DNA from: Streptomyces iakyrus
GTDB lineage: Bacteria; Actinomycetota; Actinomycetes; Streptomycetales; Streptomycetaceae
Direction of reading: 5' to 3'
Assembly: GCF_000717055.1 (NCBI RefSeq)
Contig: NZ_JNXI01000014.1
Coordinates: 315,259 to 379,258 of the forward strand
Length of the DNA: 64,000 bases
The notes beneath the pieces are model-generated. The model had not been told where the DNA came from, did not search any database, and saw only the letters and a list, made by a program, of their open reading frames with translations. Position 1 is the first letter of the stretch, and every line of letters starts with the position of its first letter. The translations under genes and the position numbers were made by a program. Positions 30,007-38,434 of this stretch are shown one piece after another.

Positions 30007-30639
30007 TCAGGACAGCTGCCCGTCGTAGTCCGGCAGCTTGTACGTCTTCTCGGCGTGGCCGCCCGAGAGGTCGGTGCTGCTGTTGCCGATGTTCGCGATG
30101 ATCGTGTAGCCCTTGCGTTCGATGTCGACGCGCTGGGCCGTCTTGTACTCGGCGACGTTCTTGAAGAGGTCGATGAAGTTGCGGACGTACAGACCCGAGA
30201 CCTGGTAGCCGGTCTGCTTCAGGTTGTACTGGGTGAACGAGGCGATGATGTCCGGCCGGGCGGTCACGAAGAAGAGGGCGACGCCGCGTTCCTGCGCGTA
30301 TCTGGCGGCCGCCAGGACCGGCTTGTTGGCCGGCTGCGGGTAGCTGAAGCCGAAGTCCGTCTCCAGCGCGGTGTTGTCGATGTCGAGGACGATCGCCTGC
30401 TTCTCGCCCGGCTTCGCGGCCGCGATCCGCTGCTGCAGATAGGGCAGTGCCTGGTCCATCACGGCCTGGCAGTCCTTCTGCCAGGTGCCGTAGTCGACGT
30501 CCGCGGCTGCGGCCGTGGCGGCGGCCGTGGAGGCCCGGGTGGCGGTGGTGGCGTCGGCCGGTGCGGCCATCGCCAGGAGGGCTGCGGCCGATACGGCGGT
30601 CACTGATGCGCGGCGCAACCAGGGGCGTCGGGTCTGCAT
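30007..30639 (-). CDS. Secreted HAD-family acid phosphatase (class B-like)
   Basis: 210 aa. Signal peptide (about residues 1-30, R-rich then AVSAAALLAMAAPADA) followed by a HAD IIIB domain. The catalytic DxD is D86/D88 (VLDIDNTAL) and motif II is in FVTARP. The family dephosphorylates small phosphomonoesters outside the membrane. ATG preceded by GAGAGGA. Upstream of, and possibly co-transcribed with, the NACHT gene; a functional link is not implied. Confidence 0.88.
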   Translation of the reverse strand: MQTRRPWLRRASVTAVSAAALLAMAAPADATTATRASTAAATAAAADVDYGTWQKDCQAVMDQALPYLQQRIAAAKPGEKQAIVLDIDNTALETDFGFSYPQPANKPVLAAARYAQERGVALFFVTARPDIIASFTQYNLKQTGYQVSGLYVRNFIDLFKNVAEYKTAQRVDIERKGYTIIANIGNSSTDLSGGHAEKTYKLPDYDGQLS

Positions 30640-31079
30640 GTCGTGGGGGTCCTCTCACGTCCGTGACGCTGCCAACATGTCGTGTGCATGTTCGTGCGCG
30701 AGGGTGGCGCGAAGGGAACCGTAGGGTTACCGGGCGGTAGGCGCCTAGAGGCGTGCGCCACATTTCCGGAATGGCCGAAGAGCGCCCCCGGTGACATGCC
30801 GCACAGGCGATATGTCCGTTACTAGCTGGAATAGTGGATAACGGAACGGGAGAAAAGGGATTCTCGCCCCGGCGCTGGGGTGGAAGTGCGAGCTAATGCC
30901 CGGATTCGTCCCGAATGACTGCCCTGTCAAGAGACGTAGAACACTGAACCAAATTACTAAAGAGCGTCGTAGATCACGCTTTTGGGTGTTTGTCGGGCCT
31001 CGGGTTACCAAGGGATGGCCACACGGCGAGCGACTGTGCGCCGGGTGGTTTTCTCCGTCCCCTTCCATACGAGGTTTCG
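30640..31079. promoter_or_regulatory. 440-bp divergent intergenic region, AT-richer than surroundings
   Basis: Holds the promoters of the divergent phosphatase and M23 genes. An imperfect palindrome GACATGCCGC-ACA-GGCGATATGTC is at 30793-30816. A comparatively AT-rich stretch occurs at about 30900-31000 (AACCAAATTACTAAAGAGCG). The long untranslated stretch before the M23 gene could hold a leader element; I compared it by eye with the c-di-AMP riboswitch (ydaO) pattern and found no match. Confidence 0.45.
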
Positions 31080-31808
31080 ATGTCCCAGCGCGTCACGTCC
31101 CGTTCTTCCCGTACGTCCCAGCTCCGCACCCGTGCGACCGTGCTGGCCGCCGGCCTTGGTGTCTCGGTCGCACTGGGAGCCGGGGTCGCGTCCGCCGCCG
31201 ACACCACGGCCGCGTCCGGTGCCGCCACTGCCGTCCAGGCACAGGCCGCCGCCCAGGCCAAGGCCGCCAAGGCCGAGGCCGTGAAGGCTGAGAAGGCCGC
31301 CAAGGCCGCCGCCGCCAAGAAGGCCGCCGAGAAGAAGGCCGCTGCCGAGAAGGCGGCCGCCAAGAAGGCCGCCGCCAAGAAGGCCGCGCCGTCCTGGGTC
31401 GACCCGGTGAAGAAGTACAAGCTCTCCGCGTCCTTCGCCCAGAACGGCGGCATGTGGCAGTCCACCCACAGCGGTCAGGACTTCGCCGTGCCGAGCGGTA
31501 CCCAGGTCGTCGCCACCCACGGCGGCACCGTGGTCAAGGCCGGCGGCAACGGCGCCGGTGACGGTCCCGCGTACGGCAACGCCGTCGTGATCAAGCACGG
31601 CAACGGCACGTACTCCCAGTACGCCCACCTGTCGAAGGTCACGGTGCACGTCGGCCAGATCGTCAAGACCGGCCAGGAGATCGCCAAGTCCGGCAACACC
31701 GGCAACTCCAGCGGTCCGCACCTGCACTTCGAGATCCGCACGACCCCGAACTACGGCTCGGCGGTCGACCCGGTGAAGTTCCTGCGCGCCAAGGGCGTCA
31801 AGGTCTGA
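31080..31808 (+). CDS. Secreted M23 (lysostaphin-type) metallopeptidase
   Basis: 242 aa. Signal peptide cleaved near residue 40 (VASAAD). A Lys/Ala-rich helical linker (about 58-103, AKAAKAE/KKAAEKKAAAEK repeats) follows, then an M23 domain with zinc ligands H130 and D134 (HSGQDF) and H216 (GPHLHFEI, with H214). It should cleave peptidoglycan cross-bridges or stem peptides during growth. It fits the cell-wall theme of the neighbourhood. Confidence 0.92.
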   Translation: MSQRVTSRSSRTSQLRTRATVLAAGLGVSVALGAGVASAADTTAASGAATAVQAQAAAQAKAAKAEAVKAEKAAKAAAAKKAAEKKAAAEKAAAKKAAAKKAAPSWVDPVKKYKLSASFAQNGGMWQSTHSGQDFAVPSGTQVVATHGGTVVKAGGNGAGDGPAYGNAVVIKHGNGTYSQYAHLSKVTVHVGQIVKTGQEIAKSGNTGNSSGPHLHFEIRTTPNYGSAVDPVKFLRAKGVKV

Positions 31809-31829
31809 CCCGCCCCTGACGCACAGGCC

Positions 31830-32414
31830 CTACGAGCCCCCGGCTCCCCGGTGGGCCTGGGCCACCAGGTCCATGGCGACCTCGAGGACGGCTTTGTTCT
31901 TCTCCTCGGGGTCGTCTCCCATGTCCTCGAGCAGGAACATGCCGGCGTGCAGCGTGAAGATCGCGCTGGCGTAGCGGACCTGGTCGACCAGGGCGGCGTC
32001 CGGGTCGACGATGATGTCGCGCAGGTTGTGGATGCGCGCCTTGAAGGACTCGCCGATCCGCAGGTCCCGGACCGTCGCCTGGTTCTCGTGCATGAAGCGG
32101 AACAGCGGCGCCGCCTCGGTGAGCGCGGCGGCGTAACGGCGGACGATCTCCTGCTTGGTGGCGAGGGTGTGCGGCTGCTGCCGGCCCCACTCGATCAGGT
32201 CCTCGATCGGCTGGGTGAGGTCCTCGAAGATGCTGACGAGGATCTCTTCCTTCGTCTTGAAGTGGTAGTAGAGCGCCGCTTTGGTGACCTCCAGGTGCTC
32301 GGCGATCTCGCGCAGGGAGGTCTTCTCGTAGCCCTGCTCCGCGAAGAGTTCGAGGGCCACGTCCTGGATGCGCCGGCGGGTGTCCCCGCGGCGCCGCTGC
32401 CTGGTGCCGTCCAT
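31830..32414 (-). CDS. TetR-family repressor of the adjacent MFS exporter
   Basis: 194 aa from ATG 32414 (12 nt after AGGAGG; ATG 32426 abuts the Shine-Dalgarno and is less likely). HTH: TRRRIQDVALELFAEQGYEKTSLREIAEHLEVTKAALYYHFKTKEEIL. Divergent from the EmrB/QacA-type exporter, with one operator copy over each promoter. Confidence 0.9.
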   Translation of the reverse strand: MDGTRQRRRGDTRRRIQDVALELFAEQGYEKTSLREIAEHLEVTKAALYYHFKTKEEILVSIFEDLTQPIEDLIEWGRQQPHTLATKQEIVRRYAAALTEAAPLFRFMHENQATVRDLRIGESFKARIHNLRDIIVDPDAALVDQVRYASAIFTLHAGMFLLEDMGDDPEEKNKAVLEVAMDLVAQAHRGAGGS

Positions 32415-32453
32415 GGTGCCGCCCATCCTCCTACGCCCCCCGCTTTCCATAAA

Positions 32454-32523
32454 ACTTACTTGACGACCGGCTAGTTCCAGGTCTAGCTTCCGAGTGTAGT
32501 CACTAGCCGGTCGGCAAGTAAGT
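32454..32523. promoter_or_regulatory. Twin TetR operators over divergent promoters
   Basis: Two 22-bp sites in opposite orientation differ at a single position: ACTTACTTGACGACCGGCTA-GT (32454-32475) and its inverted copy ACTAGCCGGTCGGCAAGTAA-GT (32502-32523). The first covers the exporter -35 (TTGACG 32460-32465, 18-nt spacer, TAGCTT 32484-32489). The second covers the tetR -35 (TTACTT, 17-nt spacer, TACACT 32493-32498 on the minus strand). This predicts repression of both genes. Confidence 0.75.
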
Positions 32524-32562
32524 AGCAGCGGTGAGTAGCAGTAGCTGGGGGAGTGGGAAGCG

Positions 32563-34146
32563 ATGACGGACACGACGGAGACACCGGCGGCCGACGCCGG
32601 GGAGAAACAGCCCAGGAGCGTGCGGGTCGTGCTGCTCGCACTGATGATCGCCATGATGCTCGCGATGCTCGACAACATGATCATCGGTACGGCGATGCCG
32701 ACGATCGTCGGTGAGCTGGGCGGGCTCGAACACCTCTCCTGGGTCGTCACCGCCTACACGCTCGCAACCGCGGCCTCCACCCCCCTGTGGGGCAAGCTCG
32801 GCGACATGTACGGCCGCAAGGGCACGTTCCTGTCGTCCATCGTCCTCTTCCTGATCGGCTCCGCTCTCAGCGGCATGGCCCAGAACATGGGCGAGTTGAT
32901 CGGCTTCCGTGCCGTGCAGGGCCTCGGCGCCGGCGGTCTGATGGTCGGTGTCATGGCGATCATCGGCGACCTGATCCCGCCCCGGGAGCGCGGCAAGTAC
33001 CAGGGCATGATGGCCGGCGTCATGGCGCTGGCGATGATCGGCGGTCCGCTGGTCGGCGGCACCATCACCGACAACTGGGGCTGGCGCTGGGCCTTCTACA
33101 TCAACCTGCCGCTCGGCGCGGTCGCGCTGGTCGCCGTCAGCGCGGTGCTGCACCTGCCGAAGAAGCGCTCCGAGGCGCGGATCGACTACCTGGGCGCCGC
33201 GCTGCTGACCGTCGGCATCACCGCGATCGTGCTCGTGACGACCTGGGGCGGCACCGAGTACGCCTGGGGTTCCGCGCGGATCATGGAGCTGATCGGCATC
33301 GGGGTCGCCGCCCTCGTCGGGTTCGTGTTCTGGCAGACCAGGGCCGCCGAGCCGGTGGTGCCGCTGCACATCTTCCGCAGCCGCAACTTCACGCTGATGT
33401 CGGTCATCGGGTTCATCACCGGCTTCGTGATGTTCGGTGCCACGCTCTTCCTGCCGCTCTACCAGCAGTCCGTGCAGGGCGCCTCCGCGACCAACTCAGG
33501 GCTGCTGCTCCTGCCGATGCTCGGCGCGATGCTGGTGACCTCGATGGTCGCCGGGCGGGTGACCACGAACACCGGCAGGTACAAGGTCTTCCCGGTCGCC
33601 GGCAGCGCGCTGATGATCGTCGGTCTGTACCTGCTCTCCACCATGGACACCGGGACCTCCCGTCTGACGTCCGGTGTCTTCATGGCCGTGGTCGGACTCG
33701 GCATGGGCTGCCTGATGCAGATCACCATGCTGGTCGCGCAGAACAGCGTGGAGATGCAGGACATGGGCGTCGCGTCCTCCTCGACCACTCTGTTCCGTAC
33801 GCTCGGCTCCTCGTTCGGCGTCGCGATCATGGGCGCCCTGTTCAACAACCGCGTCCAGGACGTCATGAGCGAGCGGGCCGGGGCGCTGGGCTCCAAGGTG
33901 ACCGAGCAGTCGGCCCAGCTCGACGCGAAGAGCCTGGAGAAGCTGCCGGTGCTGGCCCGGGAGGCGTACCAGCACGCGGTCTCCGCCGGCACCCACTCGG
34001 CGTTCCTGCTCGGCGCCGTGGTCGCGGTGGTCGCCCTCGCGGCGGCCGTGTTCGTGAAGGAGGTGCCGCTGCGGGGAGCGGGGCCGAAGGAGGACGGCAA
34101 GCCGGACGCCCCGGCGGCGCAGCCGCCCGTGGTCGAGGCCGTCTGA
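32563..34146 (+). CDS. EmrB/QacA-type (DHA2) 14-TM drug exporter
   Basis: 527 aa with about 14 transmembrane helices. MFS motif A is GKLGDMYGRKG (about residues 86-96), and the family signature RAVQGLGAGGLM is near 118. Proton-antiport efflux of hydrophobic or cationic drugs is typical. Regulated by the divergent TetR gene through the twin operators. Confidence 0.93.
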   Translation: MTDTTETPAADAGEKQPRSVRVVLLALMIAMMLAMLDNMIIGTAMPTIVGELGGLEHLSWVVTAYTLATAASTPLWGKLGDMYGRKGTFLSSIVLFLIGSALSGMAQNMGELIGFRAVQGLGAGGLMVGVMAIIGDLIPPRERGKYQGMMAGVMALAMIGGPLVGGTITDNWGWRWAFYINLPLGAVALVAVSAVLHLPKKRSEARIDYLGAALLTVGITAIVLVTTWGGTEYAWGSARIMELIGIGVAALVGFVFWQTRAAEPVVPLHIFRSRNFTLMSVIGFITGFVMFGATLFLPLYQQSVQGASATNSGLLLLPMLGAMLVTSMVAGRVTTNTGRYKVFPVAGSALMIVGLYLLSTMDTGTSRLTSGVFMAVVGLGMGCLMQITMLVAQNSVEMQDMGVASSSTTLFRTLGSSFGVAIMGALFNNRVQDVMSERAGALGSKVTEQSAQLDAKSLEKLPVLAREAYQHAVSAGTHSAFLLGAVVAVVALAAAVFVKEVPLRGAGPKEDGKPDAPAAQPPVVEAV

Positions 34147-34157
34147 CAGCACCGCAG

Positions 34158-34189
34158 GAGGCCCCCGGGAGTGTCCGCCCGGGGGCCTC
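34158..34189 (+). terminator. Hairpin terminator after MFS gene
   Basis: 12-bp stem GAGGCCCCCGGG / CCCGGGGGCCTC, loop 8 nt, directly after the exporter stop. Confidence 0.8.
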
Positions 34190-34194
34190 AGGCA

Positions 34195-34575
34195 TGCCGG
34201 GCCACCGGGACCGCACCGCCCATCGCGGCCGGGCCGGGGTGCGGGCCGGGGCCGCACCGCCTGTCGTGCCTGTTGCCCGGGGTGCGGGCCGGGGGCCGCG
34301 CCGCCCCTCGCGGCCGGACCCGGGGTGCGAGCCCGGGTACCGCACCGCCCGTGCGCCTGGGCTGGGGTGCGGGCCGGGTACCGCACCGCCCGTTGTGTCC
34401 GTTGCCCGGGTGCGAGCCGGGGACCCGCACCTTCCGTCGTGCCCGGGCCGGGGGCCCCAAGGCCGGTCGTGCCTGTTGCCCGGGCGCGAGCCGAGGGCCC
34501 GACCGACCGTCGCGCCCGGGGTGGCGCATCGCCCGTCCCGCCCGGGCCTGGATGCGAGCCAGGGGCCGTTGTCAG
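34195..34575. repeat. Degenerate 43-bp tandem repeat, each unit with a hairpin
   Basis: Anchor GTGCGRGCC recurs at 34239, 34282, 34325, 34367 and 34410 (period 42-43 nt), with decayed copies to about 34560. Each unit contains GGTGCGG...CCGCACC, a 7-bp inverted repeat around GCCGGG(G/TA). 43 is not a multiple of three, so the array is not coding, although frames stay open by composition. It lies between the exporter terminator and the araC-type start. Confidence 0.8.
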
Positions 34576-34598
34576 ACCTCCGTGCCACCATCGGTCGC

Positions 34599-35057
34599 AT
34601 GGACAAGACGCGCCAGATCCGGCTCGCCAAGGACGCCATGGACCGGGACTGGGCCGACCCCGGGCTCGACCTGGACACCGTGGCCGCGCACGCCGGGTAC
34701 TCGCGCTACCACTTCCTCCGCGCCTTCAAGGAGGCGTACGGCGAGACCCCCGGCCAGTACCTCACGCACCGCCGCATAGAACGCGCCGAGGACCTGCTGC
34801 GCACGGCGAACCTGTCGGTGACGGAGATCTGCCACCTGGTCGGCTTCAGCAGCGTCGGCACCTTCTCGGCCCGCTTCAAGACCTGGACCGGCCTGACCCC
34901 CAGCGAGTACCGGGTGAAGCACGTGGGCCGGGGCGCCGCCCTCATACCCGGCTGCTACGCCATGCTCTGGGCCGGCGGCTTCCGCTCCGCGCCCGGCGCC
35001 GGCAAGCAGAACCCTTCCGGAGAGGCGCAGCAGCGCAATTCCGGAGAAGCGGGCTGA
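34599..35057 (+). CDS. AraC-family transcriptional regulator (stand-alone DNA-binding domain)
   Basis: 152 aa. Two AraC helix-turn-helix motifs (LDTVAAHAGYSRYHFLRAFKEAYGETPGQYL and LSVTEICHLVGFSSVGTFSARFKTWTGLTPSEYR) followed by a short tail with two Cys-free Gly-rich turns. It lacks an N-terminal ligand domain. Next gene is a VOC protein 66 bp downstream on the same strand, a common pairing. Confidence 0.9.
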   Translation: MDKTRQIRLAKDAMDRDWADPGLDLDTVAAHAGYSRYHFLRAFKEAYGETPGQYLTHRRIERAEDLLRTANLSVTEICHLVGFSSVGTFSARFKTWTGLTPSEYRVKHVGRGAALIPGCYAMLWAGGFRSAPGAGKQNPSGEAQQRNSGEAG

Positions 35058-35123
35058 CACCCCCGCTGCCTACCGTGGCAGGGCAGGCACAACCGGGCCG
35101 CAGAGCCAGAGCAGGAGCACGCC

Positions 35124-35570
35124 ATGATCAAGGGTCTCGCCATCTCGACCGTCTGGGTCCTCGACCAGGACCGGGCGAAGGAGTTCTACACAGAGAAACT
35201 GGGCCTGGAGGTCCGTACGGACATGACGATGGGCGAGGGCGGCATGCGCTGGCTCACGGTCGGCTCACCGAACCAGCCCGAGGTCGAGCTGACGCTCATG
35301 GTGCCCGGCGGGCCCGCCATGGACCCGGAGTCCGCCGAGATGCTCAGGAAGCTGGTGACCAAGGGGGCGCTCGGCGCGGGCGTGCTGACCACCGACGACA
35401 TCCACGGCGACTACAAGAAGCTCAAGGACCGGGGCGTGGAGTTCCTCCAGGAGCCGCAGGAGCGCCCGTACGGCACGGAGGCGCTGTTCCGCGACGATTC
35501 GGGCAACTGGTTCTCCTTCACCCAGCCCCGCGAGGGCGGCCTCGACATGGACCAGGACTGGACCTGCTGA
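35124..35570 (+). CDS. VOC-superfamily (glyoxalase/bleomycin-resistance-like) protein
   Basis: 148 aa with two beta-alpha-beta-beta-beta halves (AISTVWVLDQDRAKEFYTEKLGLEV; GVLTTDDIHGDYKKLKDRGVEF...FRDDSGNWFSFTQP). Substrate unknown: members include metal-dependent lyases, dioxygenases and drug-binding proteins. Probably expressed with, or controlled by, the preceding AraC-type regulator. Confidence 0.85.
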   Translation: MIKGLAISTVWVLDQDRAKEFYTEKLGLEVRTDMTMGEGGMRWLTVGSPNQPEVELTLMVPGGPAMDPESAEMLRKLVTKGALGAGVLTTDDIHGDYKKLKDRGVEFLQEPQERPYGTEALFRDDSGNWFSFTQPREGGLDMDQDWTC

Positions 35571-35586
35571 CCTGCCGCAGCACCCC

Positions 35587-36936
35587 TCACGACCCCGGCA
35601 GCACCGGGTAGCTCCCCGTGTTCGTCGGCGCGTGCTCCGGCAGCCACAGCACGGCGACTGCGCCCTCGGCCGGCAGGTGCTGCGGGGTCCCGGGGGTGCG
35701 GACGTTGCGGAAGGTCAGCCGGGCGCCCAGCACCCGGGCCTGCCCGGCCGCGATGGTCAGGCCGAGACCGTGGCCGTGCCCGGCCCGGTCCTTGCTGCCG
35801 GTGCGGAAGCGGCTCGGCCCCTCGGCGAGCAGGTCCTCGGGGAAGCCCGGGCCGTGGTCGCGCACGCGGATGACCCGGCCCTCGACGCTGACCTCGACGG
35901 GCGGCTTGCCGTGCCGGGCCGCGTTGGCCAGGAGATTGAACAGGACGCGCTCCAGGCGGCGCGGGTCGGTGGTGACCTCCGACTCGTGCACGATGCGCAC
36001 CTCGATGACCGGATCCTTGGCCGCCACCCGCCGGGCGACGAACTCGCCCAGCATGATGTCCTGGAGCTCCGCCCGCTCGGAGGCCCCGTCGAGCCGGGCC
36101 ACCTCCAGTACGTCCTCGACCAGCGTGCGCATGGCCTTGGCCCGGTCCAGCACCAGCTCGGTCGGGCGCCCGGGCGGCAGCAGCTCCGCGGCGGTGAGCA
36201 GCCCGGTCACCGGGGTGCGCAGCTCGTGCGCGATGTCGGCGGTGACCCGCCGCTCGGCCTCGATGCGCTGCCGCAGGGCGTCCGCCATGGCGTCCACCGC
36301 GCTCGCCAGGTCGTCCGTCTCGTCTCGCACGACCCCGCCCATGGCGTCCCGCACCCGCACGTCCGTCTCGCCGCCCGCGAGCTGGCCCGCTGCGATGGCC
36401 GCCTTGCGCAGCCGCCGCGAGAGGTGCCCGCCGATCAGCACCCCGAGCGCGCTGCCGCCGAGGACGACCGCGATGGACCCGATGAGCAGGGCCTGGTCGA
36501 GGTCCTGGAGGATGTCCGAGCTGCGGTCGGTGAAGCCCGAGTGCAGGGACATCACCTGCCCGTTCTTCAGCGGCACGGCGGCCCATATGTCGGGCACGTC
36601 ACCCGGCTTGTCGGCCACGTACGTCGCCCGCTGGCCCGCCTCGACCCGCTCCCGCAGCGCCTGCGGCAGCTCCGGGTCGTTGATCTTGGTGTTGGGGAAG
36701 TTCATCCGCCCGGACAGCTCGAAGTTGCGCTGGGCGATCATGATCCGCTCATCGGCGAGGTCGCGCGCGTTGTCCAGCATCGAGACCCGGGCGGCGTTGT
36801 GCACGACGAGGCTCAGCGCGATCGCCACCAGCGCGCCCACCAGTGCGATGGCCGCGCTCAGCTTCCATCTGAGGCCCGTACGGATGCCCGCACGCTCCAA
36901 GCCAGCGGCGACCAGGCGCCGGAAGTGCCCCCTCAT
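35587..36936 (-). CDS. cseC: Sensor histidine kinase CseC of the SigE envelope-stress system
   Basis: 449 aa. TM1 (about 24-45), extracytoplasmic sensor (46-149), TM2 (150-170), HAMP, HisKA with H237 (DIAHELRTPVTG) and HATPase_c (N-box LFNLLANAARHG). In S. coelicolor CseC senses cell-wall damage and phosphorylates CseB. It follows cseB by 14 nt. ATG 36936 has GGCAGGGG upstream. Confidence 0.93.
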   Translation of the reverse strand: MRGHFRRLVAAGLERAGIRTGLRWKLSAAIALVGALVAIALSLVVHNAARVSMLDNARDLADERIMIAQRNFELSGRMNFPNTKINDPELPQALRERVEAGQRATYVADKPGDVPDIWAAVPLKNGQVMSLHSGFTDRSSDILQDLDQALLIGSIAVVLGGSALGVLIGGHLSRRLRKAAIAAGQLAGGETDVRVRDAMGGVVRDETDDLASAVDAMADALRQRIEAERRVTADIAHELRTPVTGLLTAAELLPPGRPTELVLDRAKAMRTLVEDVLEVARLDGASERAELQDIMLGEFVARRVAAKDPVIEVRIVHESEVTTDPRRLERVLFNLLANAARHGKPPVEVSVEGRVIRVRDHGPGFPEDLLAEGPSRFRTGSKDRAGHGHGLGLTIAAGQARVLGARLTFRNVRTPGTPQHLPAEGAVAVLWLPEHAPTNTGSYPVLPGS

Positions 36937-36950
36937 ACCCCTGCCCCTGC

Positions 36951-37652
36951 TCAGGCCTTCAACTTGTAGCCGAAGCCGCGGACCGTCTCGATCCGGTCCT
37001 GGCCGATCTTCTGCCGCAGCCGCTGCACATGCACGTCGACGACGCGGGTGTCCCCGCCCCAGCCGTAGTCCCACACCCGCTCCAGCAGCTTGTCGCGGGA
37101 GAGCACCGTGCCCGGCGCGGAGGAGAACTCCAGCAGCAGCCGCATCTCGGTCGGCGTCAGCGCCACCGGCTGCCCGGCGCGGCGGACCTCCATGCCCTCG
37201 GTGTCGACCTCCAGGTCCCCGAAGGACAGCACCCCGCCGCTCGCCGGAGCGGCCGGCTCCTCGCCCCGGCCGCCGCCCGCGTGCCCGAAGCGGCGCAGCA
37301 CCGCGCGGATCCGGGCGACCAGGACCGCGCCGTCGAACGGCTTGGTCACGTAGTCGTCGGCGCCCGCCTCCAGGCCCAGCACGACGTCGATGGAGTCGGC
37401 CCGCGCCGACAGCATGATCACCGGCACGGTCGACTCGTCGCGGATGCGGCGGCACAGGCTGACACCGTCGAGGCCGGGGACCATGACGTCCAGCAGCGCG
37501 ATGTCGGGGCGGTCCGCCCGGAACGCCTCCAGGCCCGAGAGCCCGTCGGGCATGGCGGTGACCACGAAGCCGTCCCGTTCCAGGGCGAGCTGCGTGGCCT
37601 CGCGGATGACGTCGTCGTCCTCGACGAACAGGACATGGGTCTGGTCTGCCAT
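36951..37652 (-). CDS. cseB: OmpR-family response regulator CseB
   Basis: 233 aa. Receiver with phospho-acceptor D55 (IALLDVMVPG) and OmpR/PhoB winged helix (LTPTEMRLLLEFSSAPGTVLSRDKLLERVWDY). Activates the sigE promoter in the known system. A 128-nt gap separates it from cseA, with a small GATCGG/CCGATC inverted repeat. Confidence 0.94.
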   Translation of the reverse strand: MADQTHVLFVEDDDVIREATQLALERDGFVVTAMPDGLSGLEAFRADRPDIALLDVMVPGLDGVSLCRRIRDESTVPVIMLSARADSIDVVLGLEAGADDYVTKPFDGAVLVARIRAVLRRFGHAGGGRGEEPAAPASGGVLSFGDLEVDTEGMEVRRAGQPVALTPTEMRLLLEFSSAPGTVLSRDKLLERVWDYGWGGDTRVVDVHVQRLRQKIGQDRIETVRGFGYKLKA

Positions 37653-37780
37653 CCCGGTGCTCTCAGTCCTTCGTGGTCCGTGGGGTGCGTTCTCCTGCTG
37701 GGACGCACGGTCCCTGCGATGCGTTCACCGAGGGATCGGTCCGAGCGGCCCGATCGGTTCACGCGGCCCTCCCGCCCGCG

Positions 37781-38434
37781 TCAGCCCGCGGGCGCCGGCG
37801 TCGCGCTGTCGCCGACGACCTTCCCGTAGTCGTTGTGCGTGCGGTACTTCTCGGTGAAGTGGCCGGAGGTCCATCTGTACGTGATCACGTTCTCCCCGGA
37901 GGGGCTCGACACCGGGTCGCCCTTCTCGTACACCTGCTTGGTCACCACCAGGTCCCCGCGGTCGATCTCCGCGTAGACCGGCGGCTCCTCGGCCTTGAAC
38001 ACATTCTCGTACGAGCCGTCCTGCTCGCGGTACACGTAACTGCCGACACCCACCGCGTCACCGCAGGTCAGCACGTTGACGACGACATCGTCCGCGGAGC
38101 CTTTCGTCAGATCGCCGTAGGAGACGTCCACCGGGTACTCGTCGGCGACGCACGGCTTCAGATCGCGCTTCACCTCGGGCGCGACCTTCGGGTCGTCCTT
38201 GATGAGCGCGACCGCGTTCACGTTGTCGGGGGACTTCGACGGCGCGGCGGACGGGGTCGCGGCGGCGCCGGCCACCGAGTCGGCGTGCGCCGGGCCCTCG
38301 TCACGGGCGCCGGTCCCGCCGGCACCGCACCCGGACACCAAAAGGGCGAGGGCGGTGGGCACGGCCAGTGCCGCGCTCACCGCCTGGATACTGCCCCGGG
38401 TCCGCGCAGAACCCTCGCCGGTCAGGCCGCGCAC
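37781..38434 (-). CDS. cseA: Lipoprotein CseA, negative modulator of SigE activation
   Basis: 217 aa. Signal peptide with lipobox LVSGC (Cys at about residue 36) gives an extracytoplasmic lipoprotein. The GTG start lies 13 nt inside sigE (38422-38434), so translation is coupled. In S. coelicolor CseA loss raises sigE expression. Confidence 0.9.
   Translation of the reverse strand: MRGLTGEGSARTRGSIQAVSAALAVPTALALLVSGCGAGGTGARDEGPAHADSVAGAAATPSAAPSKSPDNVNAVALIKDDPKVAPEVKRDLKPCVADEYPVDVSYGDLTKGSADDVVVNVLTCGDAVGVGSYVYREQDGSYENVFKAEEPPVYAEIDRGDLVVTKQVYEKGDPVSSPSGENVITYRWTSGHFTEKYRTHNDYGKVVGDSATPAPAG

Noticed and set aside
30840-31079. c-di-AMP (ydaO) riboswitch before the M23 peptidase
   Set aside because: Such leaders are common before Streptomyces wall hydrolases, but I could not find the conserved core segments here.
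34195-34575. CRISPR array
   Set aside because: No constant repeat with unique spacers; units are contiguous and degenerate, and no cas genes are present.
34171-34779. Repetitive Gly/Pro/Arg-rich coding frames over the 43-bp repeats
   Set aside because: The repeat period is not a multiple of three, so successive units are read in different frames; the open frames reflect GC content.
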